This document shows, in pieces, positions 5,324 through 11,422 of a DNA stretch of 11,422 bases. Position numbers and translations under genes: made by a program. A model generated the notes under the pieces. That model was given only the letters and a program-made list of their open reading frames with translations. It was not told where the DNA came from and ran no database searches. The stretch spans positions 1-11,422 of the forward strand of contig URRG01000037.1 of the NCBI GenBank assembly GCA_900550095.1, in the 5' to 3' direction. Source of the stretch: an uncultured Oscillospiraceae bacterium (GTDB taxonomy: Bacteria > Bacillota > Clostridia > Oscillospirales > Acutalibacteraceae). The stretch's first letter is position 1; every line of letters starts with the position of its first letter.

Positions 5324-7285
5324 TCAGCGGACCTTGGAACCCGCAGGTATCCCGTCGGCAAAGAGGACCTTTACATCGTCCTCGCCGGCATCCGCGGCCA
5401 GGATCATACCTTGGCTCTCCACGCCGCAGAGAACGGCGGGCTTCAGGTTGGCGACCACTACCACGCTGCGGCCGATCAAATCTTCCGGCTTATACCATTT
5501 GGCGATGCCGGAGGCAACTGTGCGGGGGATGCCGCTGCCGTCATCCAGCGTGAGCTTCAAAAGCTTTTTGGCGCGCTTGATGGGTTCGCAGGCGGTGACT
5601 TTTGCCACCCGCAGCTCCACTTTCGCAAAATCGTCGATGGAGATCATGGCTGTTCCCTCGGGGGGATTCTGATCAGAGGCTTCTTCCTTTTTCTCTGCCT
5701 TCTGCTCCATGGGGTTGGGGATCAGGGCGTTCAGGGCCTCGATCTCCTTGTCCACATCGATGCGGGGGAAGAGGGTCTCGCCCTTTTGGATCACAGCGTC
5801 CGCAGGGAGACGGCCCCACTCTGCCGCCGAATCATAGGAGGCATTTTCGGCTGTCAGGCCCAGCTGGGCCTGGATACGGGGCGTAGTGGAAGGCATGAAG
5901 GGCTCCAGCAGGATGGATACAATACGCAGTGATTCGCAAAGTGTATACATCACCGCAGCCAGCCGGGCTTTTTTGCTCTCATCCTTGCCCAAAGCCCAGG
6001 GCATGGTCTCGTCGATGTATTTGTTGCAGCGGGCAATGAGCCTCCAGATTTCTGCCAGCGCGGCGGAGAACTGGTAGCCGTCGATGGCTTTGTCACATTT
6101 TTCCCGCAGCGTGGAAGCCATGGAAACGATCTCTTCATCCAGGGGATCGTTCTCCCTTTCTGCGGGGATCACGCCGCCGAAGTATTTCTGCACCATGGCC
6201 GTCGTCCGGGAAAGAAGATTCCCCAAGTCGTTGGCAAGGTCGGAGTTGATGCGGGAAATAAGGGCCTCATTGGTAAAAAGGCCGTCCGCTCCAAAGGGGA
6301 TCTCACGCAGGAGAAAATACCGGATGGCGTCCACTCCATAGCGTTCGCAGAGAATGTTGGGATCCACCACGTTGCCCTTGGATTTGCTCATCTTGGTGCC
6401 GTCCCCGAAGAGAAGCCAGCCGTGGCCGTATACCTGCTTCGGAAGAGGAAGCTCCAGCGCCATGAGGATGGCGGGCCAGATAATGGTATGGAAGCGGACG
6501 ATTTCTTTTCCCACGAAATGCACGTCCGCCGGCCAGTATTTGTGAAAATCGCTCAAATCATCGGAACCGTAGCCCAGAGCCGTGATGTAGTTGGGCAGCG
6601 CGTCCACCCACACGTAGACCACATGTTTGGGGTCAAAGTCTACCGGAACGCCCCAGGTGAAGCTCGTCCTGGAAACGCAGAGGTCGTCCAGGCCCTGTTT
6701 GATGAAGTTGATCATCTCATTTTTCCGGCTTTCCGGCTGGATAAATTCCGGGTGCTCCTCATAGAGTTTCAGGAGCCTGTCCCCATACTGAGAAAGGCGG
6801 AAGAAATAGGCTTCCTCCTCCGCCCATTTGACCTCCCTGCCGCAGTCGGGGCATTTGCCGTCCTTCAGCTGGGTCTCCGTCCAGAAGGATTCGCAGGGGG
6901 TGCAGTACCAGCCCTCATATTTTCCTTTGTAGATCTCGCCCTTTTCATAGAGCTGCCGGAAGATCTTCTGGATTCCCTTTATATGGTAATCATCTGTGGT
7001 GCGGATGAAGCGGTCGTTGGAAATATCGAGAAGCTTCCACAAGGACTGGAAATCCGCAACGATTCGATCCACGTATTCTTTGGGAGAAATCCCCTCGCTC
7101 TGGGCCTTCTGTTCGATTTTGAGGCCGTGCTCGTCCGTTCCCGTGAGAAACATGACGTCATACCCCTGCATTCGCTTGTAGCGGGCGATAGCGTCGCTTG
7201 CCACCGTGCAGTAGCTGTGGCCGATATGGGCCTTCCCGGACGGGTAGTAAATAGGGGTTGTGATGTAAAAGGTTTTCTTTTCCAT
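5324..7285 (-). CDS. metG: Methionyl-tRNA synthetase with C-terminal tRNA-binding domain (653 aa)
   Basis: Charges tRNA-Met with methionine using ATP, in the cytosol. Class I Rossmann core: YITTPIYYPSGKAHIGH with HIGH at 20-23, a zinc knuckle with CxxC pairs Cys128/131 and Cys145/148, the anticodon-proximal WVDALPNYI, and KMSKS at 298-302. The final roughly 105 residues (from about ISIDDFAKVELRVAKV) form the Trbp111/EMAP-II-like OB fold that boosts tRNA binding, so this is the long, dimeric form. The ATG at 7285 is favoured because AAGGAG lies 9 bases upstream; an in-frame ATG nine codons earlier has no such site. It has its own promoter (7402-7430) with a leader of about 110 bases holding a GC-rich hairpin (7321-7326 with 7354-7359) but no T-box motif. 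A terminator follows at 5221-5259. Confidence 0.97.
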   Translation of the reverse strand: MEKKTFYITTPIYYPSGKAHIGHSYCTVASDAIARYKRMQGYDVMFLTGTDEHGLKIEQKAQSEGISPKEYVDRIVADFQSLWKLLDISNDRFIRTTDDYHIKGIQKIFRQLYEKGEIYKGKYEGWYCTPCESFWTETQLKDGKCPDCGREVKWAEEEAYFFRLSQYGDRLLKLYEEHPEFIQPESRKNEMINFIKQGLDDLCVSRTSFTWGVPVDFDPKHVVYVWVDALPNYITALGYGSDDLSDFHKYWPADVHFVGKEIVRFHTIIWPAILMALELPLPKQVYGHGWLLFGDGTKMSKSKGNVVDPNILCERYGVDAIRYFLLREIPFGADGLFTNEALISRINSDLANDLGNLLSRTTAMVQKYFGGVIPAERENDPLDEEIVSMASTLREKCDKAIDGYQFSAALAEIWRLIARCNKYIDETMPWALGKDESKKARLAAVMYTLCESLRIVSILLEPFMPSTTPRIQAQLGLTAENASYDSAAEWGRLPADAVIQKGETLFPRIDVDKEIEALNALIPNPMEQKAEKKEEASDQNPPEGTAMISIDDFAKVELRVAKVTACEPIKRAKKLLKLTLDDGSGIPRTVASGIAKWYKPEDLIGRSVVVVANLKPAVLCGVESQGMILAADAGEDDVKVLFADGIPAGSKVR

Positions 7286-7401
7286 ACGTACGGTCTCCTT
7301 CAATATATTCATCCGTCAACCGGCGGAATGCCGAATCAAGGGGGAACGGATCCCCGCCGCAGAATGAACGGTCCTGCAGCTGCATATAAACAGACACATC
7401 T

Positions 7402-7430
7402 ATTATAGTCAGCTTTCATGGGAAATTCAA
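7402..7430 (-). promoter_or_regulatory. Sigma-A-type promoter for metG
   Basis: Minus-strand -35 TTGAAT (7430-7425) and a perfect -10 TATAAT (7407-7402) with a 17-base spacer. Transcription should start near 7395, giving about 110 bases of untranslated leader before metG. Confidence 0.85.
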
Positions 7431-7475
7431 CAGAAACGGCGAATAATTGCCGAAGAAGGTACAGAATAGAGGGAT

Positions 7476-7523
7476 ATATAAAATACGCCCTGCGGAGAAG
7501 TCTCTTGACTTCGCTGCAGGGCG
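7476..7523 (-). terminator. Strong intrinsic terminator after the LCP gene
   Basis: CGCCCTGC/GCAGGGCG arms (7523-7516 with 7493-7486) enclose a second stem GAAGTC/GACTTC (7512-7507 with 7502-7497) with a four-base loop, followed on the minus strand by TATTTTATATA. It lies about 70 bases after the LCP stop codon and just before the metG promoter, so it isolates the two units. The flanking bases up to about 7560 may belong to a dispersed repeat. Confidence 0.88.
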
Positions 7524-7593
7524 AGGCTGTTTGCGGCCATTTTTGGCTTCAGTAGAGATGACCGGGGGACGGGGACCGCTGGAAATGAGAAAC

Positions 7594-8775
7594 CTATTCC
7601 CCACTGTCCGCCGCGCCGGCGTCATAATGGAGGAATTCCCGCAGAATGCGGCAGTTTTCCTCCAGGTCGGGATCCAGCACCATGGCCCCGCTGGGCAGCG
7701 TCAGATCCTGAAAGGCCGTGTCGGCAGGGATATGGGCGTTTTCGATCTCATAGCCGTCCAGAATCTGCGGAGCCAGAGAGATGAGATAGAGCAGGTCGCC
7801 GTTGCTGAGGTTGGTGGTCACATGAGGGAGAAAATCATAGGCCAGGGCGCTCAGTTCCGCAGGGTTCTTCCCTTTGCACTTGTCCATAATGGCCTTTAAA
7901 ACCTGCTGCTGCCGGGCTGTGCGTCCGAAATCGCTGTCTATATGCCGGATGCGGGCGTAATAGAGGGCCAGTTTTCCGTCCAAATGGTTCATGCCTTCCT
8001 TCAGATCGCTGCCCATCATTTCATTTTCCTCTTGGGCGGCTGCGGCGCTTACCTCTATATCGATCCCTCCGATCTGATCGATGACGGAGGTGAGCCCTTC
8101 AAAATCGATCTCGATATATTTGTCCACCGCGATGCGGAAATTGTTTTCCAGCGTCTGCATGGTGAGGGCCGCGCCGCCGTGGGTGTAAGCCGTGTTGAGC
8201 CTGGCCTTTCCAACGGTAGGGATTTCGAGGTATAGGTCTCTGAGAAAGGAGACCATGCGCAGGGAGCCCGTGTGGTTGTCGATAGAAATGAGCATACAGG
8301 TGTCAGACCGGCTGGAAAGCCCGTCGTCGCCCTTATCCACGCCTAGAAGGAGGATATTGGTGATTTTGTCGTCGTCCACGACCGCCCAGGCGGGGGCGTC
8401 GGAGGGCTGCTGCACATAGCTTTCCGTGTCGGCCTCCTGCCGGTTCATGCGGCTGAGCATGACGCCGGCGTAGGCAATTACGCCCAGAGAGAGAAAGACC
8501 ACCAGCGAAAGCAGGGCCGCTCCCAGGCGCTTAAGGCCTCTGTGGCGGGGCTTTTTCCTGCGCTTTCCACCTGAGGGATGCCCCGTACTGGCTCTTGCTG
8601 CAGCGCTTCGGCTGCTGTAGATGTCCCTGTCTACATAATTATAACGGTCTATATCGCCATACCGCTGTGGGCTGGCGCCGGAGGCGCGGCCTCTCTGCGG
8701 AGAGCTTTGGGAGCGCCCCCCGCGGCTGGATGATGAACGGCTGTTTTGACTTCTATATTGTTTACGGTCCGGCAA
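7594..8775 (-). CDS. LytR-CpsA-Psr (LCP) family cell-wall polymer ligase (393 aa)
   Basis: LCP enzymes sit on the outer face of the membrane and transfer undecaprenyl-linked polymers (wall teichoic acid or capsule-like glycans) onto peptidoglycan. The first 80 residues are a Ser/Arg/Gln-rich cytoplasmic tail ending in the basic stretch KRRKKPRHRGLKR; one membrane helix follows at about 84-107. The LCP domain runs from about 138 to 300: NILLLGVDKG, SRSDTCMLISID (Arg156, Asp158), SFLRDLYLEIP (Arg179, Asp180), the LNTAYTHGG segment, and YARIRHIDSDFGRTARQQQ with the conserved Arg cluster. These Arg/Asp residues bind pyrophosphate and magnesium in the family. The start is TTG (8775-8773), supported by ATAGGAG 8 bases upstream; no in-frame ATG is better placed. 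It has its own strong promoter at 9193-9221 with a long leader, and a terminator at 7476-7523. Total length is normal for the family, but the polar tail is long. Confidence 0.93.
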   Translation of the reverse strand: MPDRKQYRSQNSRSSSSRGGRSQSSPQRGRASGASPQRYGDIDRYNYVDRDIYSSRSAAARASTGHPSGGKRRKKPRHRGLKRLGAALLSLVVFLSLGVIAYAGVMLSRMNRQEADTESYVQQPSDAPAWAVVDDDKITNILLLGVDKGDDGLSSRSDTCMLISIDNHTGSLRMVSFLRDLYLEIPTVGKARLNTAYTHGGAALTMQTLENNFRIAVDKYIEIDFEGLTSVIDQIGGIDIEVSAAAAQEENEMMGSDLKEGMNHLDGKLALYYARIRHIDSDFGRTARQQQVLKAIMDKCKGKNPAELSALAYDFLPHVTTNLSNGDLLYLISLAPQILDGYEIENAHIPADTAFQDLTLPSGAMVLDPDLEENCRILREFLHYDAGAADSGE

Positions 8776-9186
8776 AGGTAACGCTCCTATCTTTCATCAA
8801 AAAATATGCACATGAAATGTATCCATACGGCGGCAGAACTGGGGATTCCGGCGGCCAGCCGGTATTATTTGGCTCTTTCTGCCGCTTTAAGGAACCCGTT
8901 TGCGGCCGTCTATCTCTATTTACCGGCATTTCCCGGCGCTTCGGGGAAGGGACGGCTTCCGCCCGCACCGCTATGTCCGCATGGTGTACGGCCGGCAGAA
9001 AAGAAGAGTTCAGATGTCCCTTACCTCGAGACACTTCTTTACAGGTGTGCGTCCGGAGTTCACAGAGCGCTTCGCTTTTTTGAAATATGCGAAGAAGACG
9101 GCGCAGTGTATTTAGTATGACCTGAAAAGCGGGATTTTTCCCTTTTAAAGCCTCTTTCGGCTGAAAATACAAATGGCGGTATATCC
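8776..9186 (-). other. Long (about 410-base) leader of the LCP transcript; no supported gene
   Basis: The promoter at 9193-9221 predicts a transcript start near 9186, so the LCP mRNA would carry about 410 untranslated bases. About 40 bases into it is a small hairpin (GGGA/TCCC, 9131-9134 with 9139-9142, flanked by AAAA/TTTT at 9125-9128 and 9143-9146 with a two-base bulge) that could terminate weakly in either direction. No riboswitch, RNase P, SRP, tmRNA or T-box signature was recognised. Plus-strand frames are open here (notably 8806-9120, which ends just before that hairpin) but have no ribosome binding site or recognisable similarity. Confidence 0.5.
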
Positions 9187-9192
9187 GTTTGC

Positions 9193-9221
9193 ATTGTATT
9201 GCATTTGATGTGGAAAGTCAA
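9193..9221 (-). promoter_or_regulatory. Sigma-A-type promoter for the LCP transcript
   Basis: Minus-strand -35 TTGACT (9221-9216) and -10 TACAAT (9198-9193) with a 17-base spacer, in an AT-rich stretch. It is the closest to consensus at -35 of the promoters in the window. Confidence 0.85.
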
Positions 9222-9661
9222 CAGTTATGTAAACTACAGTTTTGTTACTTTTTGATTTTGCCTTCTGTATATTTTTCTGCGGCTCCTTTGCGCTTTCCGT
9301 AATTGTAAAATGCTCCTTATGGGAAATTGCTCGAAATCTGCGATTTTTCTCTGAAACCGGGGAATATCCGCGATGTCCGCCGGAAGCCTCCGGCTTGAGA
9401 AACCTTGCTTTTTGTTTCTGAATAGGGTAGGATGGAAAGGCGTGAAGAGGAATGGGCGAAGTATGCCGTTTTTCTCAAAAAGGGCGGTTTCTGGGTCACT
9501 TCTTTCACGCCGTACCGCCTCTGGGAAGATCCAGCGTTTTTTATGCGGTTCAAATCGGGCGATTTGTATATATTTCGATTGTGGCCGGACATATGGCTGA
9601 AAGGCACGGCGGATGGCATCGTTCTCAACATATTGAGCAAACCAGTCAGGGGGGATCAAGC
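9222..9661. other. Intergenic stretch between divergent units; no confident gene
   Basis: About 440 bases between the LCP promoter and the small membrane-protein gene. The first 100 bases are AT-rich. The next part holds short GC-rich hairpins (near 9378-9396) and the imperfect palindrome at 9439-9511. A plus-strand frame 9432-9665 (77 codons, Trp- and Phe-rich, starting MERREEEWAKYAVF) is open and its TGA overlaps the TTG start of the next gene, but its start is only four bases after AGGG and I recognise no family. No plus-strand promoter with good spacing was found. Confidence 0.5.
9439..9511. repeat. Imperfect palindrome (inverted repeat)
   Basis: GGCGTGAA (9439-9446) and TTCACGCC (9504-9511) are perfect 8-base inverted repeats. 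Between them lie further matching pieces (AAGT/ACTT, CCG with TTT/AAA with CGG), so the 73-base unit can fold as one long irregular hairpin. It may be a dispersed palindromic element or the core of a small RNA. Confidence 0.4.
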
Positions 9662-9823
9662 TTGAAACAGAAGAAAAGAAAGCGGAATGCGGCGCTTCCT
9701 GAAAAGCAGGCGGAGAAACGGAAGCCGAAAACAGAGAAAAGGCTCCTGCTTGTGCGCATCGTAGCGGGGCTCATCGCCTTCCTCATGATAGCGAGCGTCC
9801 TTTTTTCTGTTGTCGGGACATGA
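9662..9823 (+). CDS. Small basic single-pass membrane protein (53 aa)
   Basis: The 53 residues have two parts: a highly basic N-terminal half (starting KQKKRKRN after the initiator, with Lys/Arg at roughly half of positions 2-27) and one hydrophobic helix (about 28-50, LLLVRIVAGLIAFLMIASVL), ending FSVVGT. Topology by the positive-inside rule is N-in, C-out. The start is TTG at 9662, with AGGGGGG (9648-9654) seven bases upstream; the TGA of an upstream open frame overlaps this TTG, which would allow translational coupling. Short Lys-rich one-helix proteins of this layout are common and poorly studied in Bacillota (DUF4044-like proteins are one example, a resemblance of form only). It has no enzyme motif. 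The reading frame is open upstream as well, but the amino-acid character changes exactly at this TTG, which supports the start. Confidence 0.65.
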   Translation: MKQKKRKRNAALPEKQAEKRKPKTEKRLLLVRIVAGLIAFLMIASVLFSVVGT

Positions 9824-9921
9824 CGGGCCGTTTGTGTTTCCCGTGCCGGGAAGTTCTCCCTTTTTCTGAGGGACTTCTGCTGGATTCGAGGTTTTCCGGC
9901 TCTATTCAGGGCAAAAAACAG

Positions 9922-9950
9922 TTGCAATAGATAGGGGAATACGGTAAAAT
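9922..9950 (+). promoter_or_regulatory. Sigma-A-type promoter for the CoA-ligase leader transcript
   Basis: -35 TTGCAA (9922-9927) and -10 TAAAAT (9945-9950) with a 17-base spacer. Transcription should start near 9957, about 190 bases before the CoA-ligase start. Confidence 0.78.
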
Positions 9951-9956
9951 AACAAG

Positions 9957-10108
9957 AAAGACTTTATTTCATTAAGTTGTCAGCACCACACCAAATAAAA
10001 TTCCGATTCCGCACGATAGGGCGGCGAGGCCGCCGTACGTATACGGCAGGGCGTGTGTCTGCCGGGGATGGGGACGGGATTTCAGCTTTTAGAATAGCAG
10101 GGACAACA
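9957..10108 (+). promoter_or_regulatory. Structured leader RNA upstream of the CoA ligase; candidate riboswitch or attenuator
   Basis: GTTGTC (9976-9981) pairs with GACAAC (10102-10107) to close a domain of about 130 bases. Inside are two clear hairpins: GGCGGC/GCCGCC (10020-10025 with 10029-10034, loop GAG) and CGGCAG/CTGCCG (10044-10049 with 10059-10064, nine-base loop), followed by a G-rich single-stranded tract. The closing stem ends one base before the terminator stem. GCGGC (10021-10025) could instead pair with GCCGC inside the terminator (10119-10123). I match it to no known riboswitch class. Confidence 0.45.
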
Positions 10109-10135
10109 AAAACGCGGGGCCGCGTTTTATTTTTT
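10109..10135 (+). terminator. Intrinsic terminator directly upstream of the CoA-ligase ribosome binding site
   Basis: AAAACGCG (10109-10116), loop GGGC, CGCGTTTT (10121-10128), then ATTTTTT. It is a near-ideal terminator in the plus direction. The GGGGGTG ribosome binding site begins at the very next base (10136), so there is no room for a promoter after it and the ligase mRNA must read through it. Confidence 0.88.
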
Positions 10136-10147
10136 GGGGGTGTCGTA

Positions 10148-11422
10148 TTGTTTTTCCAAAAAGATGTTGAGACCATGAAGCGGGAAGACCTGGAAGAGCT
10201 GCAGCTGAAAAAGCTCAGGAAAATGGTCGATTACTGCTATAACAACATTCCGTTTTATCATCAGAAGCTGGGGGCGGCGGGGATCACCTCGGGCGATAAG
10301 ATCAAGACCCTTTCGGATATCCGGTATATCCCCGTCACAACAAAGGACGATATCCGGGATAATTATCCCTTCGGGATGCTGGCCGTGCCCATGAAGAAGA
10401 TCGTGCGCATACACGCGTCTTCTGGAACCACAGGGAAGCCCACGGTGGGCTGTTACACCAAGGCGGATCTGGAGCTTTGGAGCGATATCGTGGCCCGGGT
10501 GGCGGTGGCAGCCGGGGCCAGGGAGGACGATATCTTCCAGATCGCTTTCGGCTACGGCCTTTTCACCGGCGCGCTTGGGCTGCATTACGGCCTGGAAAAA
10601 ATAGGGTGCACGGTGATCCCCGCTTCCACGGGGAACACGGTGAAGCAGATGATGATGTTCCGGGATTTCGGCGTCACCGGCCTGGTGGCCACTCCTTCTT
10701 ACGCTTTGTATCTGGGAGAATGTGTGCGGGATTCGGGCTATCCTATGGACGCCTACAAGCTGCGGCTGGGGCTTTTCGGTTCCGAGGGCTGCACCCCGGA
10801 AATGCGCGAACAGATCGAAAGGAGCCTATGTCTCAAGGCCACGGATAATTACGGCCTTACGGAGCTTACGGGCCCGGGCGTCTCCGGAGAATGCGAGCTG
10901 CGCTGCGGACTTCATTTTGCAGAGGACCATTTCCTTCCGGAGATCGTGGATAAGGATACCCTGGAGCCCCTGCCTGCCGGTTCCGCCGGCGAACTGGTGG
11001 TCACCACGCTGGACAGGGAAGGGATGCCCGTCCTGCGCTACCGCACTAAGGACATCACCCGCCTGAACTACGAGCCCTGCGCCTGCGGACGCACACATGT
11101 GCGCATGGATAAGCCCATGGGCCGCACGGACGATATGCTCATCATAAAGGGCGTCAACGTGTTTCCCTCCCAGATCGAGAGCGCTCTGGTGGGAATGGAG
11201 GGCATCGGGCCTCATTACCAGCTTGTGGTCCGCCGGAAGAACTTTATGGATACGCTGGAGGTCAAGGTGGAGCTGGTTTCGGCCGGCATGCTGGAAAGCT
11301 ACGGCATTCTGGAAGAGCTCAGGCGCGATGTGCACGATAAGCTGAAGAGCGTGCTGGGGCTGGAGACAAAAGTTACGCTGGTGGAGCCCAAGAGCCGGCA
11401 TGCTGGAAAGCTACGGCATTCT
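10148..11422 (+). CDS. Phenylacetate-CoA ligase family (PaaK-type) acyl-CoA synthetase; C-terminus cut by right edge
   Basis: Adenylate-forming enzyme that activates an aryl acid (phenylacetate or an indole/aryl analogue) with ATP and joins it to CoA in the cytosol. 425 codons are visible; the family is about 430-435. The N-terminus FFQKDVETMKREDLEELQL matches the family's W..EIE.MSRE start, which points to TTG at 10148 with GGGGGTG seven bases upstream, rather than the ATG at 10175. Motifs: the AMP-binding loop HASSGTTGKPT (89-99), YGLTE (235-239), YRTKD (298-302), and GRTDDM plus KGVNVFP (325-340), then the small C-terminal domain. Residues from 416 on (RHAGKLRHS) do not fit the family and coincide with the 29-base repeat at the contig end. 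In gut anaerobes such enzymes often work with indolepyruvate:ferredoxin oxidoreductase in aromatic amino-acid fermentation; no such partner is visible here. Expression probably depends on the leader terminator. Confidence 0.92.
   Translation, partial: MFFQKDVETMKREDLEELQLKKLRKMVDYCYNNIPFYHQKLGAAGITSGDKIKTLSDIRYIPVTTKDDIRDNYPFGMLAVPMKKIVRIHASSGTTGKPTVGCYTKADLELWSDIVARVAVAAGAREDDIFQIAFGYGLFTGALGLHYGLEKIGCTVIPASTGNTVKQMMMFRDFGVTGLVATPSYALYLGECVRDSGYPMDAYKLRLGLFGSEGCTPEMREQIERSLCLKATDNYGLTELTGPGVSGECELRCGLHFAEDHFLPEIVDKDTLEPLPAGSAGELVVTTLDREGMPVLRYRTKDITRLNYEPCACGRTHVRMDKPMGRTDDMLIIKGVNVFPSQIESALVGMEGIGPHYQLVVRRKNFMDTLEVKVELVSAGMLESYGILEELRRDVHDKLKSVLGLETKVTLVEPKSRHAGKLRHS
11282..11310 (+). repeat. 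First copy of a 29-base direct repeat (in-frame, genuine coding sequence)
   Basis: These 29 bases, beginning GCCGGCATGCTGG, encode AGMLESYGI within the CoA ligase, consistent with the family. An identical copy ends the window at 11394-11422. Confidence 0.95.
11394..11422 (+). repeat. Second copy of the 29-base direct repeat, at the exact end of the window
   Basis: Identical to 11282-11310 but in another reading frame relative to the CoA ligase. It stops exactly at the last base. This pattern suggests an assembly-graph end rather than biology. Confidence 0.9.

Noticed and set aside
7286..7395. T-box or S-box control of metG
   Set aside because: The leader is only about 110 bases and lacks the T-box sequence and the SAM-riboswitch core; only a simple GC-rich hairpin is present.
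6422..7408. 328-codon plus-strand frame opposite metG
   Set aside because: Long only because metG codon use leaves few stops on the reverse strand; metG is unmistakable.
8762..9172. 136-codon minus-strand frame overlapping the LCP start
   Set aside because: TTG start with no ribosome binding site, no recognisable domain, and it would collide with the well-supported LCP start; treated as leader.
10127..10585. Minus-strand frames opposite the CoA ligase (10127-10585 and 10826-11401)
   Set aside because: Antisense shadows of a gene with all adenylate-forming motifs.

Overview
The window looks like chromosomal DNA of a low-redundancy, anaerobe-type Bacillota (Firmicutes) genome. The reasons are sigma-A style promoters with 17-base spacers, strong GGAGG-type ribosome binding sites, several TTG starts, a LytR-CpsA-Psr wall protein, an arm-less ABC-F ATPase with an attenuator-type leader, and a PurF-like protein beginning MGGFFG, a form I associate with Clostridia and Negativicutes. 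A narrower placement (for example a Dialister-like Negativicute) is a guess. The right edge behaves like a raw contig end.

Layout. From 1 to about 9221 everything recognisable is on the minus strand, read from right to left. A strong promoter (9193-9221) starts a transcript with an unusually long leader (about 410 bases) before an LCP-family wall-polymer ligase (7594-8775), which ends at a textbook terminator (7476-7523). A second strong promoter (7402-7430) drives metG (5324-7285), followed by an inverted-repeat terminator (5221-5259). Then come a small nucleotidyltransferase (4246-5031), tatD (3315-4121) and a PurF-like amidophosphoribosyltransferase (1761-3167) that has lost its glutaminase active site. 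A third promoter (1687-1715) starts a roughly 460-base leader for an ABC-F ribosome-protection ATPase (1-1223, running off the left edge). From 9662 rightward genes are on the plus strand: a 53-residue basic membrane protein (9662-9823), then a promoter (9922-9950), a structured leader with a terminator touching the ribosome binding site, and a phenylacetate-CoA ligase-type enzyme (10148-11422) cut by the right edge.

Most interesting points. (1) The ABC-F leader contains four mutually exclusive RNA segments placed directly after a short upstream ORF. Segment 3 can pair with the gene's own Shine-Dalgarno and start codon, or alternatively with segment 2, so the layout is that of an antibiotic-inducible ribosome-stalling switch. 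(2) The PurF homologue keeps the PRPP loop and Fe-S cysteines but has Gly where the catalytic Cys must be, and has lost the other glutaminase residues I could align. (3) The CoA-ligase leader is a closed multi-hairpin RNA ending in a terminator that abuts the ribosome binding site, a candidate riboswitch or attenuator. (4) The last 29 bases repeat a segment found 112 bases earlier but in a different reading frame, which looks like an assembly artefact.

The gene set is otherwise housekeeping: translation (MetRS), DNA/RNA repair or processing (TatD), wall assembly (LCP) and antibiotic tolerance (ABC-F). No tRNA, rRNA, CRISPR array, transposase or phage gene was recognised.
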